Shown: positions 53,093 to 62,789 of the stretch, in pieces
Position numbering within the stretch: position 1 is the stretch's first letter
How the letters are laid out: each line of letters begins with the position of its first letter
From: Phytophthora colocasiae
Taxonomy: Eukaryota > Oomycota > Peronosporomycetes > Peronosporales > Peronosporaceae
Length of the DNA stretch: 64,000 nucleotides
NCBI GenBank assembly: GCA_018806915.1
Contig: JAGKQI010000088.1
Coordinates: 1,550,001-1,614,000, forward strand
Reading direction: 5' to 3'
Notes under the pieces: generated by a model
What the model was told of the DNA's origin: nothing
Database searches by the model: none
What the model saw: only the letters and a program-made list of their open reading frames with translations
Made by a program: the position numbers and the translations under genes

Positions 53093-53153
53093 CTACGACA
53101 AACAGAATATGAGTGATCATGGTCAGGTGGAGGGATCTAGACTATATGCGCAC
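53093..53153 (-). other. Predicted 61-base GT-AG intron in the antisense gene (C-2)
   Basis: On the minus strand it begins GTGCGCATATAG and ends TTTGTCGTAG, with CCTGACC as a possible branch site. The equivalent in C-3 (60726-60800) begins GTATGCATATAG, ends TCTTTCGTAG and has the same phase. Splicing joins the coiled coil to the next exon with no stop. Confidence 0.65.
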
Positions 53154-53726
53154 CTAGACGAGTGGATCGTTGTCGCTCGGCGCTGAGATCCGCCTGTGCT
53201 CTGTCACGATCTGCGAACGCTTGGTCTCGTTCCACGAGTAGGCGATCCCGCTCCGAAGTGACTCCGGTTCAGTTCGGAGTTAGCGTGGGCGAGTTGATCG
53301 GTGGCTAGGTCACGTTCACCAGCGATACTGGTCAGGGAAGCGATCGCTCGGGCGGAGTCCGCCAAGGCTCGATCTCGCTCAGCCAGGGCCAATCGGGTGG
53401 GAGCCCCTGTCGAAGGCGTGGGGCTGGAATCCAGTTGGAGATGTGCAAGATCAGCCGAGATCCGGTTGTAGCTGGCCTTGGCAGTGATGGAGTCTTGCTT
53501 CGCCTCAGCCAGATCGCAAGCATGGATCCGGGCTTCCGCCTGGAGATCCTGGATCTCGTTGGTGGCTTGTTCCACCTCTTCGGTCAGACGATCCCTGTCC
53601 TTTGTAGCTCGATCTAGGTCTGCCTGGGCAGAGTTGAGACGCCGCGCGAACTCGTCGCGTTCCGATCGGAGCTGGTGAACCTGCATACGCAATCCATCGA
53701 GATCAGAGGCTTCCTCCGCGAGATCA

Positions 53727-54014
53727 GCGATCTCGCGCTCCAGACGCGCAATCTCGCCCTGCTGGTCTGCCCGGAACCGCTCCATGGCGTTGACATGCGC
53801 CCGAAGTTCCATGGCTTCACGACTTAGTTGATCACGTTCGCGCACCAGGCGATCCCACCCTGGACTGCCAGCGATCTCGCGCTCCAGACGCGCAATCTCG
53901 CCCTGCTGGTCTGCCCGGAACCGCTCCATGGCGTTGACATGCGCCCGAAGTTCCATGGCTTCACGACTTAGTTGATCACGTTCGCGCACCAGGCGATCCC
54001 ACCCTGGACTGCCC
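53727..54014 (-). repeat. 144-bp in-frame tandem duplication in the antisense gene (C-2)
   Basis: Units 53727-53870 and 53871-54014 are essentially identical. They encode the same 48-residue coiled-coil segment (L-V-R-E-R-D-Q-L to E-R-E-I-A) twice. C-3 has it once. Confidence 0.92.
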
Positions 54015-54310
54015 GGCATCGGCCCAGCCTCATCGGATGAGAGCGGGCGTGCGTGGTCTGGAGTCGGACCCGACGAACGTCGCGAGATGTCGGAATGGGG
54101 AGATGGCGGACCGTCGGGGGATCTTGGGGAATCGGGAGGTGTAGGTAAATAATCGCTCCCGGGATCACTTCCTTGCTGGCTCATGGAGACTGGAAGGGAT
54201 CCGTTGGTGGTGGTCGAAGTGTTGTCGGGGTGACTTGTGCCTTGGGCTGAAGATTGGAGAATGAGACCTGAAGTGGACCGAGACGGACCAACTTGCAGGC
54301 TGGGGGCGGA

Positions 54311-55676
54311 TGTGGTGAAGCGCGAATAAGAAATCCGAGAAAAGGCAACGTCAGGCCCTAAGAGAGTCGGATCAAGCGACAGGGGCCTCTGGCGAAGCAA
54401 GATGTCAGTTGATGACCCCAGATTGCGCGAACGATGGCTGACGAATGGATCCAGATCGATGTTCGTCTGGATCTCGCCAGCGATGAATGGATGGCGTCTT
54501 GGTCAAGTGAGACTAAGTGATTGGAGAACCCGTCGTGCGGTCCCGCGTGGCGGCTCAGGGTCGGAGGAGAAAAGGGCGCCTTGCCTGAGGTCGCATGAGA
54601 AGGAGATCAAGGCGGCAGAGGGTCGGGATCGGTGTGATCTATGGTGGGCCGGTGACAACATAACCGTGAGATGCTGCCGAGGGGACCTGATGGCAGTGTT
54701 AGTCGCGTGGGGAGTGGTGATCAAGTCTGGGAAGCTCAAGACCTGGAATGTCGACGACGCAGGCACGCGAGATCAAGTATGAAGGCTGCTGATCGGGATC
54801 ATTGTTCAAGACGGTGGACCAAGATCGATGACCGAGATGGTTGATCGAGATCGGCTGATCGCCAGATCGGCTGATCAGCTGATCGCCAGATCGACAGATC
54901 GGCTGATCGCCAGATCGGCAGATCGAGATCGCGATCAGGGGTTAGGTGAGATCAAGATCGAAGATCGGAAGGGCAGCTGTGTAGCCGGATGTCAGGTAAT
55001 CGTAGGATAGCAGATGAGGATGGGGCTAGTAGACATAGGAATAACCATAAACAGAATCGAATTTGCTCTGGACATCACAAGTGCCTTCGTTCAAGACCGG
55101 AACTGGGAATTACATTGGCCCCCCGGCATCAAGAAGGTAAGGAGAAGAGATCTAGCATAGAGGTTAATTCTGGATAATATATTGGACAGTTTTACCCTAT
55201 CTAGTGATCTATCCTTTACGTGCGAACTACGGATCGGAAGGAATTGGCTGCTTGGCCTGACGATCTCGTCGACTCTCAACCCATCAAGACACCCGCTATA
55301 GGAAGCGGCAAGCATCGTAAAGGAAGGGATCAGATCCCCAACATTGGACCTTTGGAAGACCTGGATCGAAGACCAGGTGACCGGATCAAGGCTCGAGAAC
55401 TCGCCTGTGACCCGGATCAACCCCTCCGAGGTAGAGTGAAGTATTCCCACGCTATCTCACACCCCCTACGTCACCCAAGACATTCTTCTCGTCCCAAGAC
55501 ATCTTCAGAAGTCACCTGGAAGAGCGTAACCCGCCTACCGACGGGTACACAAGGTGAACACTACACGCAGCAAGATCACGGATCATCGGGGGACCCCCTC
55601 CGTTAGTCGGTGTCTGGGCGCAAGTGGCGATCGCGATCGGCCTCAACCAGATTTTGGCCAGATCCGCTCCACCACA
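54311..55676 (+). repeat. 3' LTR of C-2
   Basis: 1366 bp, preceded by GGGGGCGGA and followed by the AATG target duplication (55677-55680). Only two 8-bp units are at 54884, compared with eleven in the 5' LTR. The antisense gene's open frame reaches into it (to 54400). Confidence 0.95.
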
Positions 55677-57432
55677 AATGGTACAGCCTCCGCTGCTACT
55701 GCCTGCTTCGCCGCCATGGAGCCACCCGCCCCTCTTTCCGTGACACACGCGTCCGTACGAGCCAGCTCAGCGCCACTGCCATTATACAACGCACCCGACC
55801 GCCGCCTTTGGCAATCACCACTTGAGGTTCCAGCCGACTCCGTCGTGCTGCTCTCGCCCCCTGCCCCCTGCTGCGCTCTGTGGCGCGGTGCTCGGGCCCA
55901 CCGCCACGTCGTTCGACTCCTCCGCGCCGTACTCGTGCTCGCAGTCTTGCTCGTCCACTATTGTAGCAGCGTCACGGCGCGCACGCTTGTCCATACGCTT
56001 CTTCTCCGCTCTAATCACCGGTCGCGCCGTCGATGGTACTCCGACTCGCTGCATCTGAGGTCGCGGTCTCGCGGCCTCCGCCGTGCTTACCACGTCTTCC
56101 GCTACCGGAACCGCAAGTGCGAACGGCGGAATCAATGAGCCTTCCCCTGCAGAAACCACTGCTGCGGACCGTCTTTCACAGCCACTCCCGTTTGCATCGC
56201 ACTCTTGTCTTTTGGAAGCTCGCCCTCACTACCAGCGCCCGGTACCACCACACTTCACTCGTAGTTCTAGACGGACCGCACCCTCGTATATCGTCCTCCA
56301 CTTTCTCGTCCTGCCCAGCCTCGTCCATCGCCGCCTGGATCACCTCCTCGCCGTCCTCGCCCGCGGTCTCGCCGCTGTCTTCTGCGCTACAGGGCTGAAA
56401 AGGTATCCCATTGGAGCTCTCTCCGCATTTTTTTCTTGGTCGCCTCCGCCGCCTAACTGCAGTACACCCCGTAAACACCGGCTCCTGCGCAGCCGTCCAC
56501 TCCCAGGCCACCGCCTTCCGCAGCAGCTTTATCAGCGGCGCCATGATGGTACCGAAATCATCCACAAACCGGCGGAAATACACGCCAAATGCACAAACCT
56601 CATCGCCTCTACCGCGTCCTTGGGTCGCAGAAACTTCTGTACAGTAGTCACCAGACACTTCGGGACTCCCTCGTGGCTCAGCTGATGTTCCAAGTACTCC
56701 ATCGAGCATGCGACGAACCGGAGCTTCAAGGTAAGTCCAGCAGCCGACAGTCGCTCCAGCACATTAGCTACTCGAGTACATGGCACTCCATGCCCCCACG
56801 CGTAAAAAACACAATGTCGTCTAAATGTACCAAGGAACGTGCTCCACGCGAGCCCTCGCAAAACGCTGTTCATCATTCGTTGGAACGTTGAAGCGGCGTT
56901 CGTCAACCCAAACGGCATTCGAACGAATCGGTACAGTCCCTTCTTGGTAGTGAACGCGGTCTTGTCCTTGTCTCCCGGCGATACCAAGATCTGCCAGTAT
57001 CCTGCCTTGAGATCCAACGTAGAAAACAACAACGCACCGCCTAACGCTTTAGGGGTCTCATCAATTCGTGGAAGAGTATAAACATCTTTCTTTGTTATCG
57101 CATTCAATGCACGATAGCCCACACAAAACCTCACTTCGCCGTCCTTCTTGCGGACCATCTCTACCGGGAATCCCCAAGTATCGTTTCCTTCCTTGATGAC
57201 TCCAGTCTTCAGCATCGGTTCCCATTCTCATCGATGACCTTGTCCTCAGCTTGTGCCTGCCGACGCCGCTTCATCATTATCGGCGCTTCCTTGCCCGTAC
57301 CAATGTAGTGCTGCAGATCGAGAGCCATACTAAGAGAACACGCACTTGCATATCCCGAAAGCTTTCGAAACACACGCAGTAATTTCAGGATCAACTCTCT
57401 GTCTTTAGGTGCATCCGTCCCAATATCCACCT
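55677..57432 (-). pseudogene. pol: Old gypsy element H-1: reverse transcriptase and start of RNase H
   Basis: On the minus strand, 57430-57209 holds the RT-connecting region (A-S-A-C-S-L-S-M-A-L-D-L). Frame 57215-56532 holds RT with R-A-L-N-A-I-T, F-S-T-L-D-L-K-A-G-Y-W-Q and M-P-F-G-L-T-N-A. The catalytic motif region reads H-L-D-D but in a shifted frame near 56810. Further frame changes follow at about 56640 and in 56176-55815. It joins 41614 across C-2. The family has a conventional RT without the extra insert of families A and C. Confidence 0.8.
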
Positions 57433-57836
57433 TGTAACGGGGTTACACGGCGCTGCGCGCCTTGGCTACATTTGGTGCGGTAGACACCAGCAAGGACACA
57501 CGTCACTGATCTGTGTGTGACACATCGTCTTTCACACGTCACATGTACCCATGTGAGGGTAGTTGGCTACGAGTCATTGCATTTCGAATAGGATTTAGTA
57601 TGTTAGATAATAAATCCGTTACATTTAGAATCAGGGCAATAAAATTAATACAGTTCAGTTTGCATTTTATATAGTTAGTGTTAATCCTTTATTATAGGAA
57701 CACTGACTCTGTGAGTTCCGTAATTAGTGGACTACTTTGTTCTTTTATAGAACCGAAGGCTATTGTCTTACAAGCGAGACTCTACGAGTCAACAAAACGT
57801 CCTCTGAGCGGTGCACACCTACGCAGCCCCGCTGCA
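57433..57836 (+). repeat. Lone F-type LTR
   Basis: 404 bp, TGTAACGG...CCGCTGCA. It shares its 3' about 240 bp with the F-1 LTR but has a different U3. There is no matching duplication at its sides (CACCT against TCCGG). The flanks are different parts of H elements: RT-connecting region to the left, integrase C-terminus to the right. This is better explained by recombination between two F insertions than by a simple solo LTR. Confidence 0.75.
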
Positions 57837-58304
57837 TCCGGTACCACTTGTAGTGAATCCGACTTCTAAGTCGTTCCGATACGTAATTATCATATCCCGC
57901 GTCCTCGACGATCTTCAAGGGGCCCAGCCACTGACGTACAACCTTCGAGGCCTTAGCACCGCACGGAGGTTTGTACATTCAAACCGGATCACCCGCCTTG
58001 AACGTGCACCTATTCCTCATACGTTTGTCGTAATACCGCGCCTGTCGTCGCTACTCACTCTCTCTGGCCTGTAACGCGTGCTCATGGCTCTCCTTCAGGC
58101 CTTCCACCAAATAGCGGTGATACGTCGTCAATTCTCCTGCATCTGTCATGTTACCAGTGCGCAGCAACTCGTTAGGGCTGTGTAACTTCCTGCCCATCAT
58201 GTGTTCATTCAACGTCAGCGCTACAATCGAACGTCGCCTCGAATTGCATGCGTAAACCTCGAAGTCAATTCCAATCCCGCTGGTACTCATCGTTCATGTA
58301 GTGG
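57837..58304 (-). pseudogene. pol: Gypsy element H-2: integrase C-terminal fragment
   Basis: On the minus strand: G-R-K-L-H-S-P-N-E-L-L-R, then after a frame change Y-K-P-P-C-G-A-K-A-S-K and W-L-G-P-L-K-I-V-E with A-G-Y-D-N-Y. These are typical of the post-core integrase region of this gypsy type. It is bounded by the F-type LTR on one side and by the C-3 insertion on the other. It cannot be contiguous with H-1 in normal gene order. Confidence 0.7.
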
Positions 58305-59723
58305 TGTGGTGGAGCGGATCTGGCCAAAATCTTGTTGAGGCCGATCGCGATCGCCACTTGCACGCAGACACCGACTAACGGAGGGGGTCCCCCGATGATC
58401 CGTGATCTTGCTGCGTGTTTTGTTCACCTTGTGTACCCGTCGGTAGGCGGGTTACGCTCTTCCAGGCGACTTCTGAAGATGTCTTGGGACGAGAAGAATG
58501 CCTTGGGTGACGCAGGGGTGTGAGATAGCGTGGGAATACTTCACTCTACCTCGGAGGGGTTGATCCGGGTCACAGGCGAGTTCTCGAGCCTTGATCCGGC
58601 CGCCTGGTCTTCGATCCAGGTCTTCCAAAGGTCCAATGTTGGGGATCTGATCCCTTCCTTTACGATGCTTGCCGCTTCCTATAGCGGGTGTCTTGATGAG
58701 TTGAGAGTCGGATCGGATCGTCCAGCCAAGCAGCTAATTCCTTCCGATCCGTAATAAGCGCTTAAAGGATAGATCACTAGATAGGGTAAAACTGTCCAAT
58801 ATATTATCCAGTTATAACCTCTATACTAGATCTCGTCTCCTTACCTTCTTGATGCTGACGGGCCAATGTAATTCCCGGTTCCAGTCCTGGACGAAGGCAC
58901 TTGTGAGGTCCAGAGCAAATTCGATTCTCCTTTGGTTATTCCTATGTCTACTAGTCCCATCCTCAGCTGCTATCCTACGATCACCTGACATCCGGCTACA
59001 CAGCTGCCCTTCCGATCCCCGATCTCGATCTCACCTAATCCTTGATCAGCAATATCGAACGGTGATCTTGAACAGCAATCTTGAACAATGATCCCGATCA
59101 TGAGTCGTCTCGCTTGATATCGTATCCCCGTGTCGTCGATATTCAAGATCGTGATCTTCCTGAGCTTAAACATCGCTCCCCCGCGCGACCGATGCTGCCA
59201 CCATTGTCCGGGCCAGAAATCTCCTCTTGGGATGATCTCGGCATGACCGCCTCCTTGGGTACCCCTTGAATCTCCTTCGGCTTAACACGGTGTGTGACGT
59301 CACTGATCTTGCGAAATTCCCGATGATCTTTAGATATTGGCCCTCTCTGCGGCACCTCATGGTCAGGTCATCGTCGATCCACAATAGATCGCGCCGGCCC
59401 CGATCCGCCGCTGCCTTGATCCCCTTCTCATACGATCTCAGGCAAGGCGTTCTCTTCTCTCCCGGTGCTGAGCCACTACGTGGGACTGTATGGCGGAGTT
59501 CTCTGATCGCTTAGTCTCACTCGACCAAGTCGTCATCCATCATCCACCTGCCCACTGGAGAGATCAAGACGATTATAAGTCTCGATCCATTCGTCGGCTG
59601 TCGTTCGCGCAATCTGGGGTCACCAATCGACATCTCGCTTCGCCAGAGACCCCTGCCGCTTGATCCGACTCTCTCTGGGCCCGACGTTGCCTTTCTCGGA
59701 TTTCTTATTCGCGCTTCACCACA
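58305..59723 (-). repeat. 3' LTR of C-3
   Basis: 1419 bp in inverted orientation with the TGTGGTG/CACCACA ends. Close to C-2 in U3, but without the 8-bp array and with many single differences, so it is older or from another sublineage. Confidence 0.9.
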
Positions 59724-59849
59724 TCCGCCCCCAGCCTGCAAGTTGGTCCGTCTCGGTCCACTTCAGGTCTCATTCTCCAATCTTCCGGCCAAGGCACAAG
59801 TTGCTCCAGCAACACCCCGATCACCATCACCCGACTCCCGCCAGTCTCA

Positions 59850-62434
59850 AAGAGTCAACAAGGAAGTGATCCTGGGAGCGACTATTTGCCAACACCTCCC
59901 GACTCCCCAAGATCTCTCTATCTCCCCACTCCGTCATCTCGCGGCGTTCGTCAGGTTCGGCTCCTGATCCAGCGCGCCCGCTCTCATCCGACGAGGCCGG
60001 GCCTTTGCCGGGCGATCCAGGGCGGGATCGCCTGGTGCACGAACGCGATCAGCTGAGTCGTGAAGTCATGGAACTTCGGACTCATGTCGACGCCATGGAG
60101 CGGTTCCGGGCGGATCAACAGGACGAGATCGCGCGTCTGGAGCGCGAGATCGCAGCTCTCGCAGAGGAGGACTCTGATCCCGATGGATTGCGCTTGCAGG
60201 TTCACCAGCTCCGATCGGAACGCGACGAGTTCGCACAACGTCTCAACTCTGCTCAGGCAGACCTAGATCGAGTCACAGAGGACCGGGATCGTCTAACAGA
60301 CGAGATGGAACAAGCCACTAACGAGATCCAAGATTTGCAGGCGGAAGCTCGGATCCATGCTTGCGATCTGGCTGAGGCGAAGCAAGACTCCGTCACCGCC
60401 AAGGCCAGCTATAACCGGATCTCGGCCGATCTTGCTCATCTCCAACTGGATTCCAGCCCCACGCCTTCGACCGGGGCTCCCACCCAACTGGCTTTGGCCA
60501 AGCGAGATCGGGCTCTAGCGGATTTTGCCCGAGCAACCTCCTCTTTGACCAACGTCGTTGCTGAACGCGACCGGATCCTCGGCCAGCTCGCCCATGCTAA
60601 CTCCGAACTGAATCGAGTTACTTCGGAGCGGGATCGCTTACTCGCGGAGCGGGACCAAGCAATTGCAGATCGAAACAAGGCGCGTACGGATCTCAGCACC
60701 GAGAGACAACGCTCCAATCGTCGGCGTATGCATATAGCTTAGATCTCCTTTTTACCTGATCGTCACCTGATCGCGATCGCTCACATTCTTTCTTTCGTAG
60801 AGGATAATCTGATCGGCACCCACGCCGAAGTGCAGGAGCTAGAGGCGAGTCTTCACGCGCTGCAAGAGGGTTATGATCAGGCGGAGGGGGACGTATGGGC
60901 GACTACCAACGTCCTGACCGAGATGTCTCTCGGCTCCACGCCGCTCAAGATGAGCGGGGGGGTCAAACGCACTCTCAGTTCTCCCCCATCCCCTGCTGCC
61001 TCGCCTCCGCGTAAGACTTCGCGGACGGAGCCTTCTCCGGCTGATCACGGTACTGCTACACCCGGCGTCCCCGCTGAGGGCCAACTCGGCGGTCAGCCCC
61101 AGGAGACCGAGCCCGAAATGAGGCGCGAGGAAGATCCAGACCCATTTGATCTAGGCCCTGAACCCGTAATCTCGACAGGACCGGATGTGGAGGGACCGGA
61201 TCACACCCAGACTACTTCCCAGATCACCGCAGAAGCATCTTCCCCGAAGAAGGGTGGCACAGATCAGTCCAAACGCAAGCCCGATCCGGAGCATGACAGT
61301 GACGAAGAGGGTCCCGACGCTGGGTCCGACGACGCTCTTCGAGCCGCAATACTCCGATTAAGGTCGTGGCACCGCCGGCACGAAATCCTCCTCCGGCATC
61401 CGGCGATCGAGGGGCGTCCACTCCTCGGACGCCTCCGGCACAGCCGACGCCTCCGGGGTCAGTTCTCCACAGTCCCCGATCGCATCTCCTCAGGGATCGC
61501 CGAGGGGTAGCCCGGCCGGAGGGAGCCCTCCCGGTGGGGGATCTGCGGCTCTCCTGGTGGCTCGCCACGCCCCCAGCTGCGACCTCCTCTGTTCGCGATC
61601 CGTTCGTCCGTCCATCCCTGGGTATGCGAACGTCCGGCAGTTTACGGCCGGTGACGTCTTCCCTTGGGATCCGGTCTTCGTCGGGACCTTGGCGATCGTC
61701 GGTATGATCCTTTTTACACTGGCCAAGAGGTTACTGTTGCCTCCCGGATTCCTCTACCAAGCGAGATCCCCGGTCAACCGAGCTCCCCGAGCTGGAATCG
61801 GTTGTTTGACCAACCTGATCACTGGGCCCAATGTGCAGGCTCTACTTGCCACCCGACCTGGGAGGTGCTCCGCAACCGACCAGCCCCCCTCACCTTCGAT
61901 CTCGATCTACATCGTCGTGCTGGAACTCCGCTGTGGCAGATCGCAGACGCCTACGCCACCTACGTGTCAGATCACCTGCAAGCCTACTGGGAATCGATCC
62001 ATTATCTCGAGATCACGAAGGCAATGTATGAAGCCGATCCTGATCTTCGCCGATATTACGTCGAGCGTCGTCAACGCCGTAGCCGTACTGGAGAACGTTG
62101 GCGGCAGCTGTTGGGGCGATTCCTGTCTATGATGCGCGCGATGTGGGCGGATATCGATCTTCTGCTCGATCCGTACTTCCTGCACTTCCCCACTATCCGC
62201 GACCGGGTACACTGGTATCCCGGATCGGCCTCCCGAATGGCCAACCTGGCCTAGCCGACTCTGAACCGACCGGAGCCCACCGATCTGATCTCTGCGTTGG
62301 CAGAATGCGATCAAGAGGACCTTTGGCGCAACCATTACCGCGATCGACCGGCAGACCGCCCGTCTCGGCAGATCCCACGGCTCGAAAACAAGTTTAACCC
62401 ACCTGCTCCACCTACACCTCCTGGGACTCCTTGA
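59850..62434 (+). pseudogene. Antisense gene of C-3, degraded, with intron
   Basis: The position of the start codon reads AAG instead of ATG (59850). A net loss near 59930 shifts the frame. The coiled coil is open at 60005-60725, intron 60726-60800, and exon 2 is open from 60801 to 61510 with E-V-Q-E-L-E-A-S-L, a basic Ser/Pro part and an acidic part. Frame changes near 61370 and 61856 follow. The C-terminal domain (D-I-D-L-L-L-D-P-Y-F-L-H, W-Y-P-G) is open to 62254, where a TAG replaces Gln, and continues to the true stop at 62434. It is close to C-2 and clearly more distant from C-1. Confidence 0.75.
60726..60800 (+). other. Predicted 75-base GT-AG intron in the antisense gene (C-3)
   Basis: GTATGC start, CCTGATC as a possible branch region, a pyrimidine-rich CATTCTTTCTTTCGTAG end. 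Exon 1 ends at codon position 1 and exon 2 resumes at position 2, giving CAG (Gln) across the junction. Retention would give a stop 16 bases into the intron. The site is shared with C-2. Confidence 0.7.
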
Positions 62435-62789
62435 TCTCGCGATCCCGGCCAGTCCGAACGTTATCAACCGAGCCCGGGGTCGATCAGTACGTCTACATGT
62501 TCTCCATCACGATCCGGTGTCTCACCGCGCAATCCCGACTCCGGCCTAACTTCTTTCCAATTCCACGTAATTTCCTCCAACTTCAAAGATCAGCGTTCTT
62601 CTCCATATTCACTACACAGCTTCGATCTCCATTTCACACCTCCGAAATCGCCACACTTTGCATCCAATCACTCCGGTTTCACATGCATATACAAGAAAAA
62701 TATAAAATCTCCACACCTATCCAGATAGCCATCCAGATCGGCATCCACGATCCTGGCGTCGTGACCCGGCCACATCGCCCACTTCCCAT

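Larger units (their letters stand above)
51455..54184 (-). pseudogene. Antisense gene between pol and 3' LTR, broken, with intron (C-2)
   Basis: On the minus strand from the ATG at 54184 (M-S-Q-Q-G): a Ser/Pro-rich N-terminus, then a coiled coil containing a 48-residue duplication. One extra base near 53271 shifts the frame. A 61-base intron (53153-53093) joins to a second exon (53092 on; E-V-Q-E-L-E-A-S-L), followed by a basic Ser/Pro region, an acidic region and a Gly/Pro stretch. The C-terminal domain (52084-51455) matches C-1 with the D-I-D-L-L-L-D-P-Y-F-L-H core and W-Y-P-G. A TGA near 52110 and further frame changes near 52520 break it. Confidence 0.75.
41615..55676 (+). mobile_element. 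Family C Ty3/gypsy retrotransposon C-2, complete, 14.1 kb
   Basis: LTRs 41615-43051 and 54311-55676, with AATG duplicated at 41611-41614 and 55677-55680. PBS 43053, gag, protease, a single open pol frame, then a broken antisense gene and a polypurine tract GGGGGCGGA before the 3' LTR. LTR differences by eye are three substitutions, one 1-base gap and nine extra 8-bp units in the 5' LTR, so it is young. Bases 51081-51454, between pol and the antisense stop, hold only AT-richer non-coding sequence. Confidence 0.95.

Noticed and set aside
57433..57836. LTR belonging to the minus-strand H element
   Set aside because: The related LTR at 40463 follows a polypurine tract and a plus-strand pol, so this LTR family is F and reads plus.
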